From Plantago ovata (lineage: Eukaryota > Streptophyta > Magnoliopsida > Lamiales > Plantaginaceae), in NCBI GenBank assembly GCA_028274465.1, contig CM051455.1, positions 119,387,547-119,451,546 of the forward strand: a stretch of 64,000 nucleotides of DNA, in the 5' to 3' direction. Shown here one piece after another: positions 11,942-23,409 of the stretch. The notes under the pieces are model-generated. The model had not been told where the DNA came from, did not search any database, and saw only the letters and a list, made by a program, of their open reading frames with translations. A program made the translations under genes and the position numbers. Position 1 is the stretch's first letter. Every line of letters starts with the position of its first letter.

Positions 11942-13194
11942 TGATGAACCAAAATTTGTCGGATTCCAACTGATCAAATAAATTTGTAATTAGCCAAAGG
12001 CAATCCACAACTACAACGAAAAACGTAGTGTAGCAGTAGAATGACTCGAGTGTCGTTCTCTCAGGACTATAACTAGCTTTATCAAATCTAATTTAGAATA
12101 TAAAAACAGCAAACAGATAGCGAAGGGGTTTCTAGCAGATAATGGAGATTGGTGATAGTATGGTCCTTCTTAGCATAACGGGTCGATAATCATGCATAAA
12201 TTCCTCGGTCTTGCATAGAGATCTTTGAATCAATCTGGTGTCCTGTTGCAAATATTAAGCACTACGAAGATAATTGGTCTGGCAAGTCAATCACTATTGT
12301 CCTAATGTGTTCCGTAATTATTCAACACTACGAAGATAAACTCGCACACAGGTCGACAAGTGTCCAATTGTGCATAATAAATAATACAACATACGAGAAT
12401 TTAGGTTGTGCCTGATCAACGAAATAAAGCAATGACCCGGAGTATAATGCACGATATAGCCATTAGCATGATTATCTTCCCTTCGCTAAGAATTCACATA
12501 CTACCACCAACGATAAGTTTAGCTACTCATAATAGGCATGCAATCAACAGAAATCATAGAAGAAAACATGTTGAAAGAATATAATAAAATAAGTAGAATA
12601 AAACTGTAAGATACAAAGTTACCGAAGGTTGTCAATCTCCGGATGATTGCGATCCTACGAGCTCCAAACTGCTATGAAAAAGTATCCCCTAAGCTACAGA
12701 ACTCCCAGGACAGGCCCCGAAAAGTTCCTACCTAAAACTATAGAGAGAGGTGAGAGAGAAGGTCTGGAAAGATATGATTTTCGGAGAAAAACTGAGCACT
12801 ATATATAGGCCCCGAAAAACCACGGGGCGGTTCGCCCCCGGGTATTTCTCGCGGAATTCCACGTTTTCGACGCGTTTTTGGATTTCTTCCCCTTTTCGGA
12901 CTCGGTTTTTGACTTCTAGTAGCCTTCTAACCTCCAGATTCGGCCCCTAGACTTCAAATCCTATCCGGAAACCTTCAGATACTCCAAATAGGCTTCTGGA
13001 ACACCAATTCCTTGTAAACTTCAATATAATTGCCCGGAAATATTCGAATTTCAACCAAAACCTGTAAAATAAAATCTAAAGGGAAACGTGACACTATTAT
13101 AATAAAATGTACTAAAATATAGCTAAATTAACATAGAGGATAGCTAAAATAGGTGAAAAAGACTCGAATGAAAGTGTAATATACACATTCGTCA
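11942..13194 (-). repeat. 3' LTR of family B element (1253 bp)
   Basis: It has TG...CA ends, sits next to the TSD at 11937-11941 and is almost identical to 18919-20170. A minus-strand TATA box (CCTATATATAGT, 12799-12810) marks the U3/R side. The block GAGTGTCGTTCTCTC lies at 12048-12062 and the CTACCACCAA block at 12501-12530. Confidence 0.92.
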
Positions 13195-13207
13195 AACTCC
13201 CCAAACC
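13195..13207 (-). other. Polypurine tract of family B
   Basis: On the minus strand GGTTTGGGGAGTT directly precedes the 3' LTR, which is the expected position for the plus-strand primer. Similar GGTTTGGGGA motifs recur at about 13961, 14075 and 15640. Confidence 0.7.
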
Positions 13208-13960
13208 GAACCTTTGCTTGTCCTCAAGCAACTAAGCTAGACTCTAATACAAAAAACCTGCAAGACACAAAATGGAGTTTCATGCCAAATAAAATGAACT
13301 AATCTACTGAATCTACCAAAAAACATATGAACAAAAACCATACAAATCAAAGCATGAATATAGGTTGAAGAATACCTCGATTGACTTATACACATCCACA
13401 TAAGCACTTATGTCAAGACAAGATAGTCTCTCGTAACATTCTCTACCTGGACCTAGTCAGTGACGACGTAATGATGCATGCTAAGATACGAATGGTTGCC
13501 CCGTGCCTATGAAACTGAGGACTTACTGCTGTTCCACCATGTTAAGACTTTTCCTCAAAAGAGGTCGAACCAGTACTGGCTCTCATCAAACGAAGGAGGG
13601 TTCCCTATAAAAGGTAACACTCCCCTATTCTACCCATCTCTTAAGAAAAGTCTTAAGCTATTCACCACTTCCTGAATGGCAGGACGAGGGTGGTCTAGAA
13701 CAGATGATACTCAAGACAAAAAAGATAAAAGATGAAAAACACGATTACGAACATTACAAAAATGGAAAAGACTCAACACTTTGCTAAACTGCTATTTGGC
13801 TTTTTTTTTGGACCCTTCTTTGCTTTTTTGGGGTCTTTTCTTTTTTTTCTTTTTTTTCTTTTTTCTTTTTCTCTTTTTCCTAGAATTTTTCCTTTCTTTT
13901 TTTCGATTTTTCTAGCCAACAGTAGCATAACAAAAGGAGAAACAAAATGACTCACACTAC

Positions 13961-14102
13961 TTCCCCAAACCTATTCGAAAGAATAGGTTGGAGCACAAAA
14001 TTCACGGAAAAAGAAAAACAAACTCACGATACGAAGATGAAAAACAGAAACAAGTCTATGACGGTGTAACCCCCTCCCCAAACCTATTCAGAAGAATAGG
14101 TT
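13961..14102. repeat. Two matched hairpin modules next to CCCCAAA motifs
   Basis: Both modules have the stem AACCTATTC/GAATAGGTT. The first is at 13968-13989 with loop GAAA, the second at 14081-14102 with loop AGAA. Each is directly preceded by CCCCAA on the plus strand. The 9-bp stems are perfect in both while the loops differ. Confidence 0.75.
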
Positions 14103-14814
14103 ATAAACAAAGGATCACACAACCTCACACTACCTCCTTCCTAGGCATTTAGCAATCTCAAAGCATGGTGAAGACTTGTTGCCTCTTAGGTACATAATTA
14201 CTCGGGAAAACAACCATAAGACCCTAACATGCATCATCCTATTATAAAGGCCTTCGTGAACCGCAGTAGAGAAACACCACTAAGTGATGTCGAGACTACC
14301 AAGCTTAACTAAGTGCAATACATAAATGTGACAAGCCAAGCGAGAAAAACCTCAAACAAATTCATAGAGATGAAGCATACGATTAATGGCATAGTTGGTT
14401 GATCTACCCAATAAAAAGTTCAAACAATTCGGCAATAAACTCCATATAAAACATGCAAGACTATCCTAGGATGAATGTAGTGAATGCAGTGAGTGCAACC
14501 TAAAAAAATCTAAGAAAGCGGTAAACGTGCAAATGCAAATGCAGACGGATAAAGCATGCGAGGTATTATACTCATCCTACCAATACCATGCTCCAAACTA
14601 ACAACATCAGATCACTTAAATCCCATCCCCCCTCATGAAATTAACGCTAGTCCCTAGCAGTAAGAAAATGAGGAAATAAGATGTGATACTAGATGTTACC
14701 CCATGGTTTGGCCTCGGTCGGCTGAGTGTGCTGTTTGTGAGTTATTGGGCCTGCTCTGGGAGCTTTATAGGTGCTCATCAGGTCTTCTGGTAGGTGCAGT
14801 AGTTCAATTTATAG

Positions 14815-15572
14815 GCCGGACAGTAACAACTCCTCTATCAGAATCATCATTGCTCGTATGGCCTTCATTGTCACTACTGTCACGCACATCCTCACTAGTA
14901 GAGTTGTAGTGGCAGGTAGAATTCTCAAGAGTGGCCGCCGCTGTTATGGAATCCCCCATCCTGAAGCCCTCCAATAGGATGTGAGCTGTTGAAGGGGAAA
15001 GGTCAGTGGTATCAGGACCTCCCCCTCCAACGTTTTACACCACGAGAAGGTTACAGTACGCTGCTCGGATACTCAGGAGTCTTCTACCATCTTTTCCAAT
15101 GTCGACCACATTCTCTACGGTTGATGCGACCGATGTCCATATGATGCTCCCTTCAGAGGCAGGCAAGGGGTACCCCAACAAGGTGCTGAGTACCCATGTC
15201 ATTATGTTTTGGAACCAAGCTAGCGCTTCGGAACCTTCGAGCAACTGCGGACTCAAGATTGAATCCGTCGCGGCAAGACTGTCCCGGTGCCTTCCAGTTC
15301 ACTCGAACTCTGCAGTCCTCGTGATGGAGTGATGACGTAATAATGGTTTCTGTCCCTTCGGTGGTGCATGAATAGGCATAGGAGTCCTTACTCCAGGTGT
15401 ACTCTAGCTCCTCCTCTTGGATAATCCACGACGTTGTTGCCAAACCCCTTGGCTCGAACGCACATCTAGCGAGGTCACCTTCCTTGACATGGTTCTTCAC
15501 AGCAATCATGCGGGAATGCTCCTTTCCCTTGGTATGGTCCCTACAAACAGCAGTTAGTACCTCGCATGACAC
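14815..15572 (-). pseudogene. Relic ORF of unknown function in family B 3' region
   Basis: The minus-strand reading from 15572 gives about 110 codons (with KGKEHSRMIAVKNHVKEGDL and WIIQEEELEYTWSKDSYAY). It then shifts frame near 15240 into LEGSEALAWFQNIMTWVLS and reaches a TAA near 15035. The same frame continues past the stop as an acidic Ser/Asn/Asp-rich tail (STSEDVRDSSDNEGHTSNDD) to a stop near 14815. I do not recognise the protein. Its composition looks protein-like in one continuous path apart from the two lesions. It could be an extra ORF or captured host sequence. Confidence 0.35.
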
Positions 15573-16591
15573 AAAACTGACTCATGCATATGCTAGTGTA
15601 AGAACGATATAATCAAGTGACAAAATCAACAATCGAGCTCCCCAAACCGTAATGTCTAGTCTAGCTTCTTCATCATGCAACATACCAACGTAACTACTAC
15701 ATGCAGTACATCACATTATGCTCTTATTAAACAACCAATATCCTAGATAACTAGGCTCAATTCATACCATAGCAGCGAAACATTCTACCATCATAAAACC
15801 TCATACTCAACAATTAAGCATTCTATCGCCAAATCTACCAACATTACATCAATAAACACAACCATATGCTAGAAATCAAAGATAAAGACATAATGCATAA
15901 CAAGATATATCATCTAGTAGCAAAATACCCAAATCAACAATTCAAGCAAAATTGATCATGCAATTGATAGTAAATAACATGTCCAATCACACAAATAACA
16001 TACCCATGCATCAAATAAGCATAATTGAAGCTCAAATTAGAAAACCCCCAAATTCGAAAATTAGGGTTCTAAGGAGGATACCTCAGATCTGAAAATCTAA
16101 CGCATATGGATGAAATCTGTTCGGATGGGATGATAGATCATGTAATAGGCTTCGATTTAAGCTAAAGAACACTAAATTTGGTCAAGAATTGAAGAAGTTA
16201 TGAAGATTTGAATGTAAAATCGCGTTTTTCGGGTTTTTTGGGAGATGGAATGAAGATGAATGAAGAAAATGAGGATTTGGGGAAGAAATCCGCGTTTTTG
16301 AATCTCCGGAGCCGTGGGGCGGTTCGCCCCGTGCTCCCCGATGCGGGGAGACGGCGTCCGTTGACAGAAAATGCTGTTTTAATCCCCGAAACCAATTTTT
16401 TCAAAAAACCACTCGAAAAATCTCACTCAAACAAAAGCACATACGACACACATGAACAAATTCTCATACGAGAAGCAATTAGTTCAAGAATGAATGCATG
16501 CAGAAAAGCAGTAAAGAAAGCGATAAAAATTCCGGGTTGCCTCCCGGATACCGTCATTGTTTAAAGTCTTTGACTCGACTCCTGTCTGCGC

Positions 16592-18755
16592 CTATCTCTT
16601 CTTTTTGCGGGTACTAGGCTTCCCCTTCATTAATCTCCTCTCCATGCCACGAACCTGTGAATAAGAAAGAATATAGGCTGCAAGACCACAATAGTGAGTA
16701 GTAATATCAGGCGGTTCAGGTGGATCTGGTATGGCTCGCAACACGTGTTGCTTGCCATCTACTTCGATGGTGCAAGTTCTTTGGTAGATGTCCATCACGG
16801 AGCGTAGTTTAGTCAAGAACGTTTGCCCTAAGAGTATGACATCCCCCGTTCCAGGTGCAGACGCCGGCATAACTACAAAATTGGTGTATATAGATGCTTC
16901 ACCAATCTTGACCAACACATTTTTCACCACGCCCTCGGGTCTCATAAAGGATCCATCCGCCAGTTGCACAATAGCCCTTTGATCAGATAGTTTTCCAAGG
17001 TTGCTCTTTTCAAACACATTCAAAGGGATTATGTTTGAGTAGGATCCCGTGTCTAGTGTGGCACGGACATCTTCAAGCTCACCAATCCCTACCTTAACAT
17101 CGAAACTTTTAGGGAGTGGTTCGGGATCCTCTTGCTCCTCATCACTTGCGTCAGAATCGAGGTCCTTCTCTTCTTCCTCAGCCTGTAGAAGTTCTTCCTT
17201 CATGCAACACTCGCACCTAACAATCTTCTTGATGGTGATTTTGTCAGGTACATCACCAGCCAATGTAATGGCATTCAACTTCAAAGTGTTCCTAGGCAAT
17301 TTGCCTTGCTCCCTACTTGCTCCTCGGTCGATCAACTCTTGCATCTTCTGATGGGCAAGCCTAGTGCTCTGTTCCAACCTATCAAGCCTTGCCCTAGTCT
17401 TCTCAGAATCTTCTTCATAACGTTTGAGAAAACTTTGTGTATGATCAAACATCTTCTGCAAGTTCTCCATCAGTTGAGCCGACTTCGACTTCGACTTCGG
17501 TGGCTCTTTCGGAGCGGGGTTTTCGCAGTGGTCATTACCATAGTTTAGCCTACTACGGTCTTGGTTAGTTCCATAAGTTTGGTTAGCTGGTGCATATCCT
17601 TGATGTTACGGTATCCTCTTCTCCAGAATCCACCTCGAGGATTCCTACCGTCTTGTCCGTAGCTAACTTCTTGAGTACCAAACTCCGTAGCAAAGGCTTC
17701 TTCTTCGCCTCCTCGAGCCCAGTTGCCATCATCGTATGCCAGCTCCGATCTACACATATGAGCCCCATGCCCATAGTTCTTTCATATTCGGCATACTTCG
17801 TTCGAAACAGTTGTTCCGGTGGCGCTCTTGAGGACTTGCTTCAATTTGTTGGTAAAGCACTCGAATTGATCCCCATTCCCCCTATACATAGGGGCTTCTT
17901 GGGTCGGTGGAGCTTCAGGTCCACGCCTCCTAACCATTGCTCTTGGGTCCTTGAACTGCGAACCCTTAGCAAGCCTTTCGAAAACAGCCCAGACGGCTTC
18001 TGCGGTTTCCTCCCAAATATTGCCTCGGCATTGGAAATCCACAACTTGTTGGTTCTCGAAGGTTAGTCCATCGTAGAAGTGTTGGACTAGGTCGGAAAGT
18101 TCAAAACCATGGTGAGGACACTTGTTCGTGAGATCTTGGAACCTCTCAAACGCGGTGTAGATGGTCTCATCATAGTCCTGCTTGAATCCAGTGATCTGCG
18201 CCTTTAGCGCGGTAGTCAAGGTGTGGGGGAAGTATTTCTCCATGAAAGCTGAAAAAACCTTCTCCCAAGTGTCCAGCGAGCCGGCTGGTAGAGAACTCAG
18301 CCATGTCTTGGCCCTGTCGCCAAGTCCCATAGCAAAAACCTTCATCCTCACTCATCCGTTCTTATGTCAGCTCCGGGTCGTGGGAGTTGGTTGACGAAAT
18401 CATCGATATCGTGCAAGTACCCCATCACATCTTCCCTTGATAAGCCATAGAACCTCGGAAGTTGTTGGAATGCGTGTTTCTTGATCTCCAGATCTCGGGT
18501 TGCAGACGAAAGAACAATCACCGGTCCCCTCATACGATCCTTGGTGGGTTGAACCCATGCCTTCACTGGTCTAGCTTCTGCCATTCCGTCGATTTCCTTG
18601 AAAAGAATGTGTAGAGATTCAGAGAAATCGGTTTCCTCTATTTCCTCTAGTGCGCGCCTTTCAAGTAGTCGCCTTCTTTGGTGGTAGACTCTATCGATCT
18701 CAGCAATTGAATCAGCAAGCGGTGTTCCTGCAGAACGTGTATGCGGCATACACAA
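16592..18755 (-). pseudogene. gag-protease of family B, broken
   Basis: The N-terminal Gag part (18755-18348) ends in a frameshift at about 18350. The next frame (18351-17782) carries the Gag capsid-like core (GDRAKTWLSSLPAGSL, FMEKYFPHT, FERFQDLTNKCPHHGFE). A further frameshifted stretch (YDDGNWARGGEEEAF) covers 17757-17545. The last ORF (17470-16592, 292 aa) has a coiled-coil start, an acidic linker and an aspartic protease motif LDTGSYSNIIPLNVF, and ends with a basic tail. I see no CCHC zinc knuckle. The Gag frameshifts are odd for so recent an insertion and suggest that it moved with Gag supplied in trans, or that it decayed after insertion. Confidence 0.8.
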
Positions 18756-18897
18756 TCTGTGACAGACTAGGAAAGGTTATTAGAAACAAACTAGGAAAGC
18801 AGTATCAGAGAGAGATTAAAAAGGAAATCTAAAACTAATAGAATTAGGAATCTAAAGCTGAAAATATAAACAAATTAAACAGAAAAAAGGAGTATAG

Positions 18898-18915
18898 TCC
18901 CCGGCAGCGGCGCCA
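18898..18915 (-). other. Primer binding site, family B
   Basis: The minus strand reads TGGCGCCGCTGCCGGGGA, a tRNA-Asp-type PBS, 3 nt inside the 5' LTR. Confidence 0.88.
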
Positions 18916-18918
18916 ATT

Positions 18919-20170
18919 TGATGAACCAGAATTTATCGGATTCCAACTGATCAAATAAATTTGTAATTAGCCAAAGGCAATCCACAACTACAACGAAAAC
19001 CGTAGTGTAGCAGTAGAATGACTCGAGTGTCGTTCTCTCAGGACTATAACTAGCTTTATCAAATCTAATTTAGAATATAAAAACAGCAAACAGATAGCAA
19101 AGGGGTTTCTAGCAGATAATGGAGATTGGTGATAGTATGGTCCTTCTTAGCATAACGGGTCGATAATCATGCATAAATTCCTCGGTCTTGCATAGAGATC
19201 TTTGAATCAATCTAGTGTCTTGTTGCAAATATTAAGCACTACGAAGATAATTGGTCTGACAAGTCAATCACTATTGTCCTAATGTGTTCCGTAATTATTC
19301 AACACTACGAAGATAAACTCGCACACAGGTCGACAAGTGTCCAATTGTGAATAATAAATAATACAACATACGAGAATTTAGGTTGTGCCTGATCAACGAA
19401 ATAAAGCAATGACACGGAGTATAATGCGCGATATGGCCATTAGCATGATTATCTTCCCTTCGCTAAGAATTCACATACTACCACTAACGATAAGTTTAGC
19501 TACTCATAATAGGCATGCAATCAACAGAAATCATAGAAGAAAACATGTTGAAAGAATATAATAAAATAAGTAGAATAAAACTGTAAGATACAAAGTTACC
19601 GAAGATTGTCAATCTCCGGATGATTGTGATCCTACGAGCTCCAAACTGCTATGAAAAAGTATCCCCTAAGCTACAGAACTCCCAGGACAGGCCCCGGGAA
19701 GTTCCTACCTAAACTATAGAGAGAGGTGAGAGAGAAGGTCTGGAAAGATATGATTTTCGGAGAAAAACTGAGCACTATATATAGGCCCCGAAAAACCACG
19801 GGGCGGTTCGCCTCCGGGTATTTCTCGCGGAATTCCACGTTTTCGACGCGTTTTTGGATTTCTTCCCCTTTTCGGACTCGGTTTTTGACTTCTAGTAGCC
19901 TTCTAACCTCCAGATTCGGCCCCTAGACTTCAAATCCTATCCGGAAACCTTCAGATACTCCAAATAGGCTTCTGGAACACCAATTCCTTGTAAACTTCAA
20001 TATAATTGCCCGGAAATATTCGAATTTCAACCAAAACCTGTAAAATAAAATCTAAAGGGAAACGTGACACTATTCTAATAAAATGTACTAAAATATAGCT
20101 AAATTAACATAGAGGATAGCTAAAATAGGTGAAAAAGATTCGAATGAAAGTGTAAAATACACATTCATCA
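18919..20170 (-). repeat. 5' LTR of family B element (1252 bp)
   Basis: It has TGATGAACC...CATCA ends in plus orientation, adjoins the PBS on one side and the TSD ACTGT (20171-20175) on the other, and is nearly identical to 11942-13194. It has the same minus-strand TATA box near 19775-19786. Confidence 0.92.
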
Positions 20171-21151
20171 ACTGTCCCAAGACCAGTTGTGAATCTTTAG
20201 TCTCTTCAGGTTGGCCTTCGCTACGGTATCCTTCTAGCTCTAGGTCTACTTCGTTCAAGGATTCCTCCTCGTTTATAACTTGTAGAAGGTTCTCCTCCCC
20301 GTCATGGCTTCCATTCTCTCAACCAAGGAACCTCAAGTGAACCCTAAGCGTCCTACCCTTGGGCGGTACGTATGGATGCACCATGGGAGTCCTTCCGTTG
20401 CTAGTGTTGGCCAGGGTGTTGGAAAGGTGTATATTGAAGTCAACGGGAAACAAAGGCTGGGTATCTTGGATCTGGCGCTCTTGATTTGACAAAACTGGAC
20501 TTTGTGTGGATAGATCTGGAGTAGGCAGTTGTTGGTTGGGTCCATTTGGTAGGGTATGTGGGTCTGTGGCTAACTCGAGTTCCCTTTCCAAGTTTTCCTC
20601 AGGCAAATCATCAAAAAAGTTCCATCTCATCCATCCCATCAACACTCAAAACAGAATCGTCAAAGTCCTCATCCCCAGAATAACAACAAACCGAATAATC
20701 ATTATCATCTAAGGTCTTTTCAACCATAACCTCCTCAATCATTGTCTCATTCAAAGCAACAATATCATCAATATGGGGGTAATAAGGGGCATCATGAGAA
20801 TTTAAGTGGTCTTGTGTATTTGACTTAACACTCCAGATCTACGACTCATATCAATAAATAACCCAGATCTACTGCACGAACCAGAACCATTTACTTCAGA
20901 TGACTTGATTAAATGGGATAGGGTACCTAAGATAAGCTTCTTTCCACCGTGACCAGATCTGAGACCGATGATGGATCTTCCGTCTTTTCATGCTCTGTTT
21001 TTGTGTCCTCCTTGCTCTGCTTCAGTCCTTGCTTCCTCAGTTCCACCAGATCTGCATCCATCCTTAACCCTCTGTCTGATACATCCACCTGGGTACTTAG
21101 AAGTTGAGTTATTCGGTCCTTATGCTTCTTATCTTTTACCCCATCATTCAC
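20171..21151 (-). pseudogene. Tat gag N-terminal region, broken
   Basis: Minus-strand codons from about 20645 to 20171 read LPEENLERELELATDPHTL, cross an in-frame TGA near 20319, and continue through DGEENLLQVINEEESLNEV to LVLGQ. Removing the 8.2-kb insertion joins this in frame to CEDMSHRITEF at 11936. A charged 74-codon ORF (21151-20927) is probably more of the leader or Gag. There is no hit I can name beyond its position in the old element. Confidence 0.5.
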
Positions 21152-21264
21152 ATTTATATTAGTTCTTGCTTCAACAAATCCTTTGGGGGGATCTATGGCT
21201 CCACTCCCTTTACGGATGTCTGGGTACGGTACTTTGAATTTTCTCTGGCCTTGCTAAAGAAAAG

Positions 21265-23355
21265 TGATAGTGTATATGTCCTAGAGACAGTCCTTATTAA
21301 GGGCATGCGACCCTTATAGAGGGCATATATGTATTATTACACAGGTCAACGTAATATAATATATGTTTGTTGTTTGACTATTGAGTATCGCTTTCATATT
21401 TATTTTACACCAGGCATGCAACATGTCATATCTCTATTTCTTTCTTTATTCATATTAAACATGTCCCCTCGGATAGATGACCGATCACACAGATACTGGG
21501 AGCTATGTGAGCTATCATCTATCCCAAACTCTCCCTAGTCGAGGTTCATCTCGGATGTAGGGGTCTGAATGAACCAGCTGAGACTAGTATGCGTGGAGGT
21601 TATACTTGTTGGAGCAAGTGTGAGCCGATCCCACGGCCACGGAACGGATTGTTGGACAATTAAGAAACGTTCCCGAAATTGCGCATAGTTGTTCGAAGGA
21701 TGATTACCGAACAATGGAAGTACCCACCGGACACTCCCATCGATGTATACTCTACACCGAAGTGTCTATGGGAACCGGTAAGTTGTCGAAGTGATGTCAG
21801 TCGTCCTTTGGACTTACAGGACTTAATCATCACATTTGTTGCCCCATATCCTTGGTGGACCAGTCGATGTCAGCTCTGAATAAGCAGTTGACCTAAGACA
21901 CGATCCAGGATTATGGATACATACAAATGGGGATGATAAGTGTTTCTCTGAAGGATTCATCTCTCATGTGTAGCACAGGAGAGTATTGCTCATAGTCTTC
22001 ATAGTTGTGTTGGTAAAGTCACTGGCCAGTGCATTGATATATTATGATGGTCATAAGTATATCTTCGTAACCAAACAACTCCCTGAGACGCCCGTGGATG
22101 TATTATTGGGATAGACACATCATCGATCCTAGATGCATTCGAGTCAGTCAGATGAAGGGACGTTACCATCGCCGCGTTGAGCGCAACAGGCTTCGCAACA
22201 AAAGGGTTTGCTTTGAGAAACCTCTCAAACGTCCTCATGTATTAATATTGCAAATGGAACCGTCTAGGAATTCCATTTTGCCTAGTCTAGGACTTGCTTA
22301 ATACAATGGGGTCCTATGGGTCACACTAAGTGGTGATTCAGCTTATCTGAATATCCTTGAAGATGGAATCGCAATTGATTTGGAATTAATTGTGATTGAT
22401 GGATTATAATTGATTTGGAATTAATTATAATATTAGTGGCTCAATTAATGATTTGGAATTATTAATTGAATTGGCTAATTAATTGTATTTTATGTAAATA
22501 CAATTAAAGATTATATTTTAGAAATATAATAGATATTTGATTTGAAAGGATATGTTAATTTAGAATTAACATATGCACATGGACAAAATCTACTTGGAGT
22601 TTGAATTGCCTTAGAACTATAAGTGGGTCCCAAAATTGGGACCCACCTATCTCCCGTAGGACACGCGCGCGCGTGAGCTGAATAGGGGAAGGAGTTCGAC
22701 TCCTTCCTCTATTAGAAGTCCAAGTGATAAGTTAGATTTTCCTGATTGAGTTTTAATTTAATTGGGAATGAATTTAGACTTGAAATTGGTTTCCTAGTGC
22801 GATAAGAATTAGATTCTTATTCCTTTATGAAGTCTAATTGCTTATGCTTTAGGCTTCTATTGACTACTATATAAGTAAGTCATTAGAGAGCTTTTTCAAT
22901 ATAAAAAAAATAATTCTTAGAGAATTATTCTACCTTTCTTAGAGAAAATAAAAGCTCTCCCCCTCTCCTCTATAAGCCGAGCGCGCCACACCTCTTGCCG
23001 GAGGAAAATCGCCGCCCCATCTTCTTGGTCACAAAGAATATCCTAGCATTCTTCCGATAAGTTGTTCATCCGTGGATACCAAGGTTGAGGTTCTAGAAGC
23101 TGGAAACTAACTCTTATTGTCTTGCAGATAATCAGAGTATTGCAGATATCTTCGACTTCGACGAAGGAGAAGATACACCGGATTATTACGAAGACTTGGA
23201 AGCTGTGCTTGCTTTGGAAGTAAGGTTAGTCTTCTAATTGACGTGTTTAAATATATACGGCATATACATAATCAATTAACCTGTATGTTTGAAGAAAATT
23301 TTTGAAATTCCGCTGCGTAGTACCCTAGGGGTAACTCTGACCGTATTTTCTTACA
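21265..23355 (+). repeat. Solo Copia LTR (2091 bp)
   Basis: It starts TGATAGTGTATATGTCC and ends TTTTCTTACA, matching the LTR downstream of the Copia pol at 30009. No Copia PBS or coding sequence adjoins it. The flanks are AAAAG (21260-21264) and CAAAG (23356-23360), a 4/5 match consistent with a worn target duplication. It is inserted in the leader of the old Tat element. Confidence 0.8.
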
Positions 23356-23387
23356 CAAAGAACCTAGAAACCAGCTTTTTGTGCCGG

Positions 23388-23405
23388 TTTCCACAGACGG
23401 CGCCA
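23388..23405 (-). other. Primer binding site of old Tat element
   Basis: The minus strand reads TGGCGCCGTCTGTGGAAA, the PBS type found in Tat/Ogre-like elements. It lies 4 nt (TTTC) from an LTR end at 23410. Confidence 0.75.
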
Positions 23406-23409
23406 GAAA

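Larger units (their letters stand above)
13208..16591 (-). other. Non-pol 3' internal region of family B
   Basis: This 3.4 kb stretch stands where pol would be. It holds a long pyrimidine-rich tract on the plus strand (about 13797-13920), two hairpin modules next to polypurine-like motifs (13961-14102), and a relic ORF on the minus strand (about 14815-15572). No RT or integrase motif is visible in any frame. The proximal 0.8 kb is repeated at 25572-26379. Confidence 0.7.
11942..20170 (-). mobile_element. Young non-autonomous Gypsy-type LTR element, gag-protease only (family B)
   Basis: The element has two near-identical LTRs (11942-13194 and 18919-20170, about 20 differences by eye, roughly 98% identity). 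It is flanked by a perfect 5-bp target duplication, ACTGT at 11937-11941 and 20171-20175. The minus-strand order is 5' LTR, PBS (18898-18915), gag-protease relic (18755-16592), 3.4 kb without pol, polypurine tract, 3' LTR. RT, RNase H and integrase are absent, so it must have used enzymes supplied in trans. The architecture matches TR-GAG/LARD-type elements. It is inserted in the gag of the older Tat element. A partial second copy lies at 24632-26379. Confidence 0.88.

Noticed and set aside
13732..13955. Phe- or Lys-rich ORFs over the poly-pyrimidine tract
   Set aside because: Low-complexity translation of a T-rich tract on both strands, repeated at 26054-26335.
18340..18360. Gag frameshift of family B as a programmed frameshift
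   Set aside because: No slippery heptamer or downstream structure stands out, and further frameshifts follow in gag, so decay is simpler.
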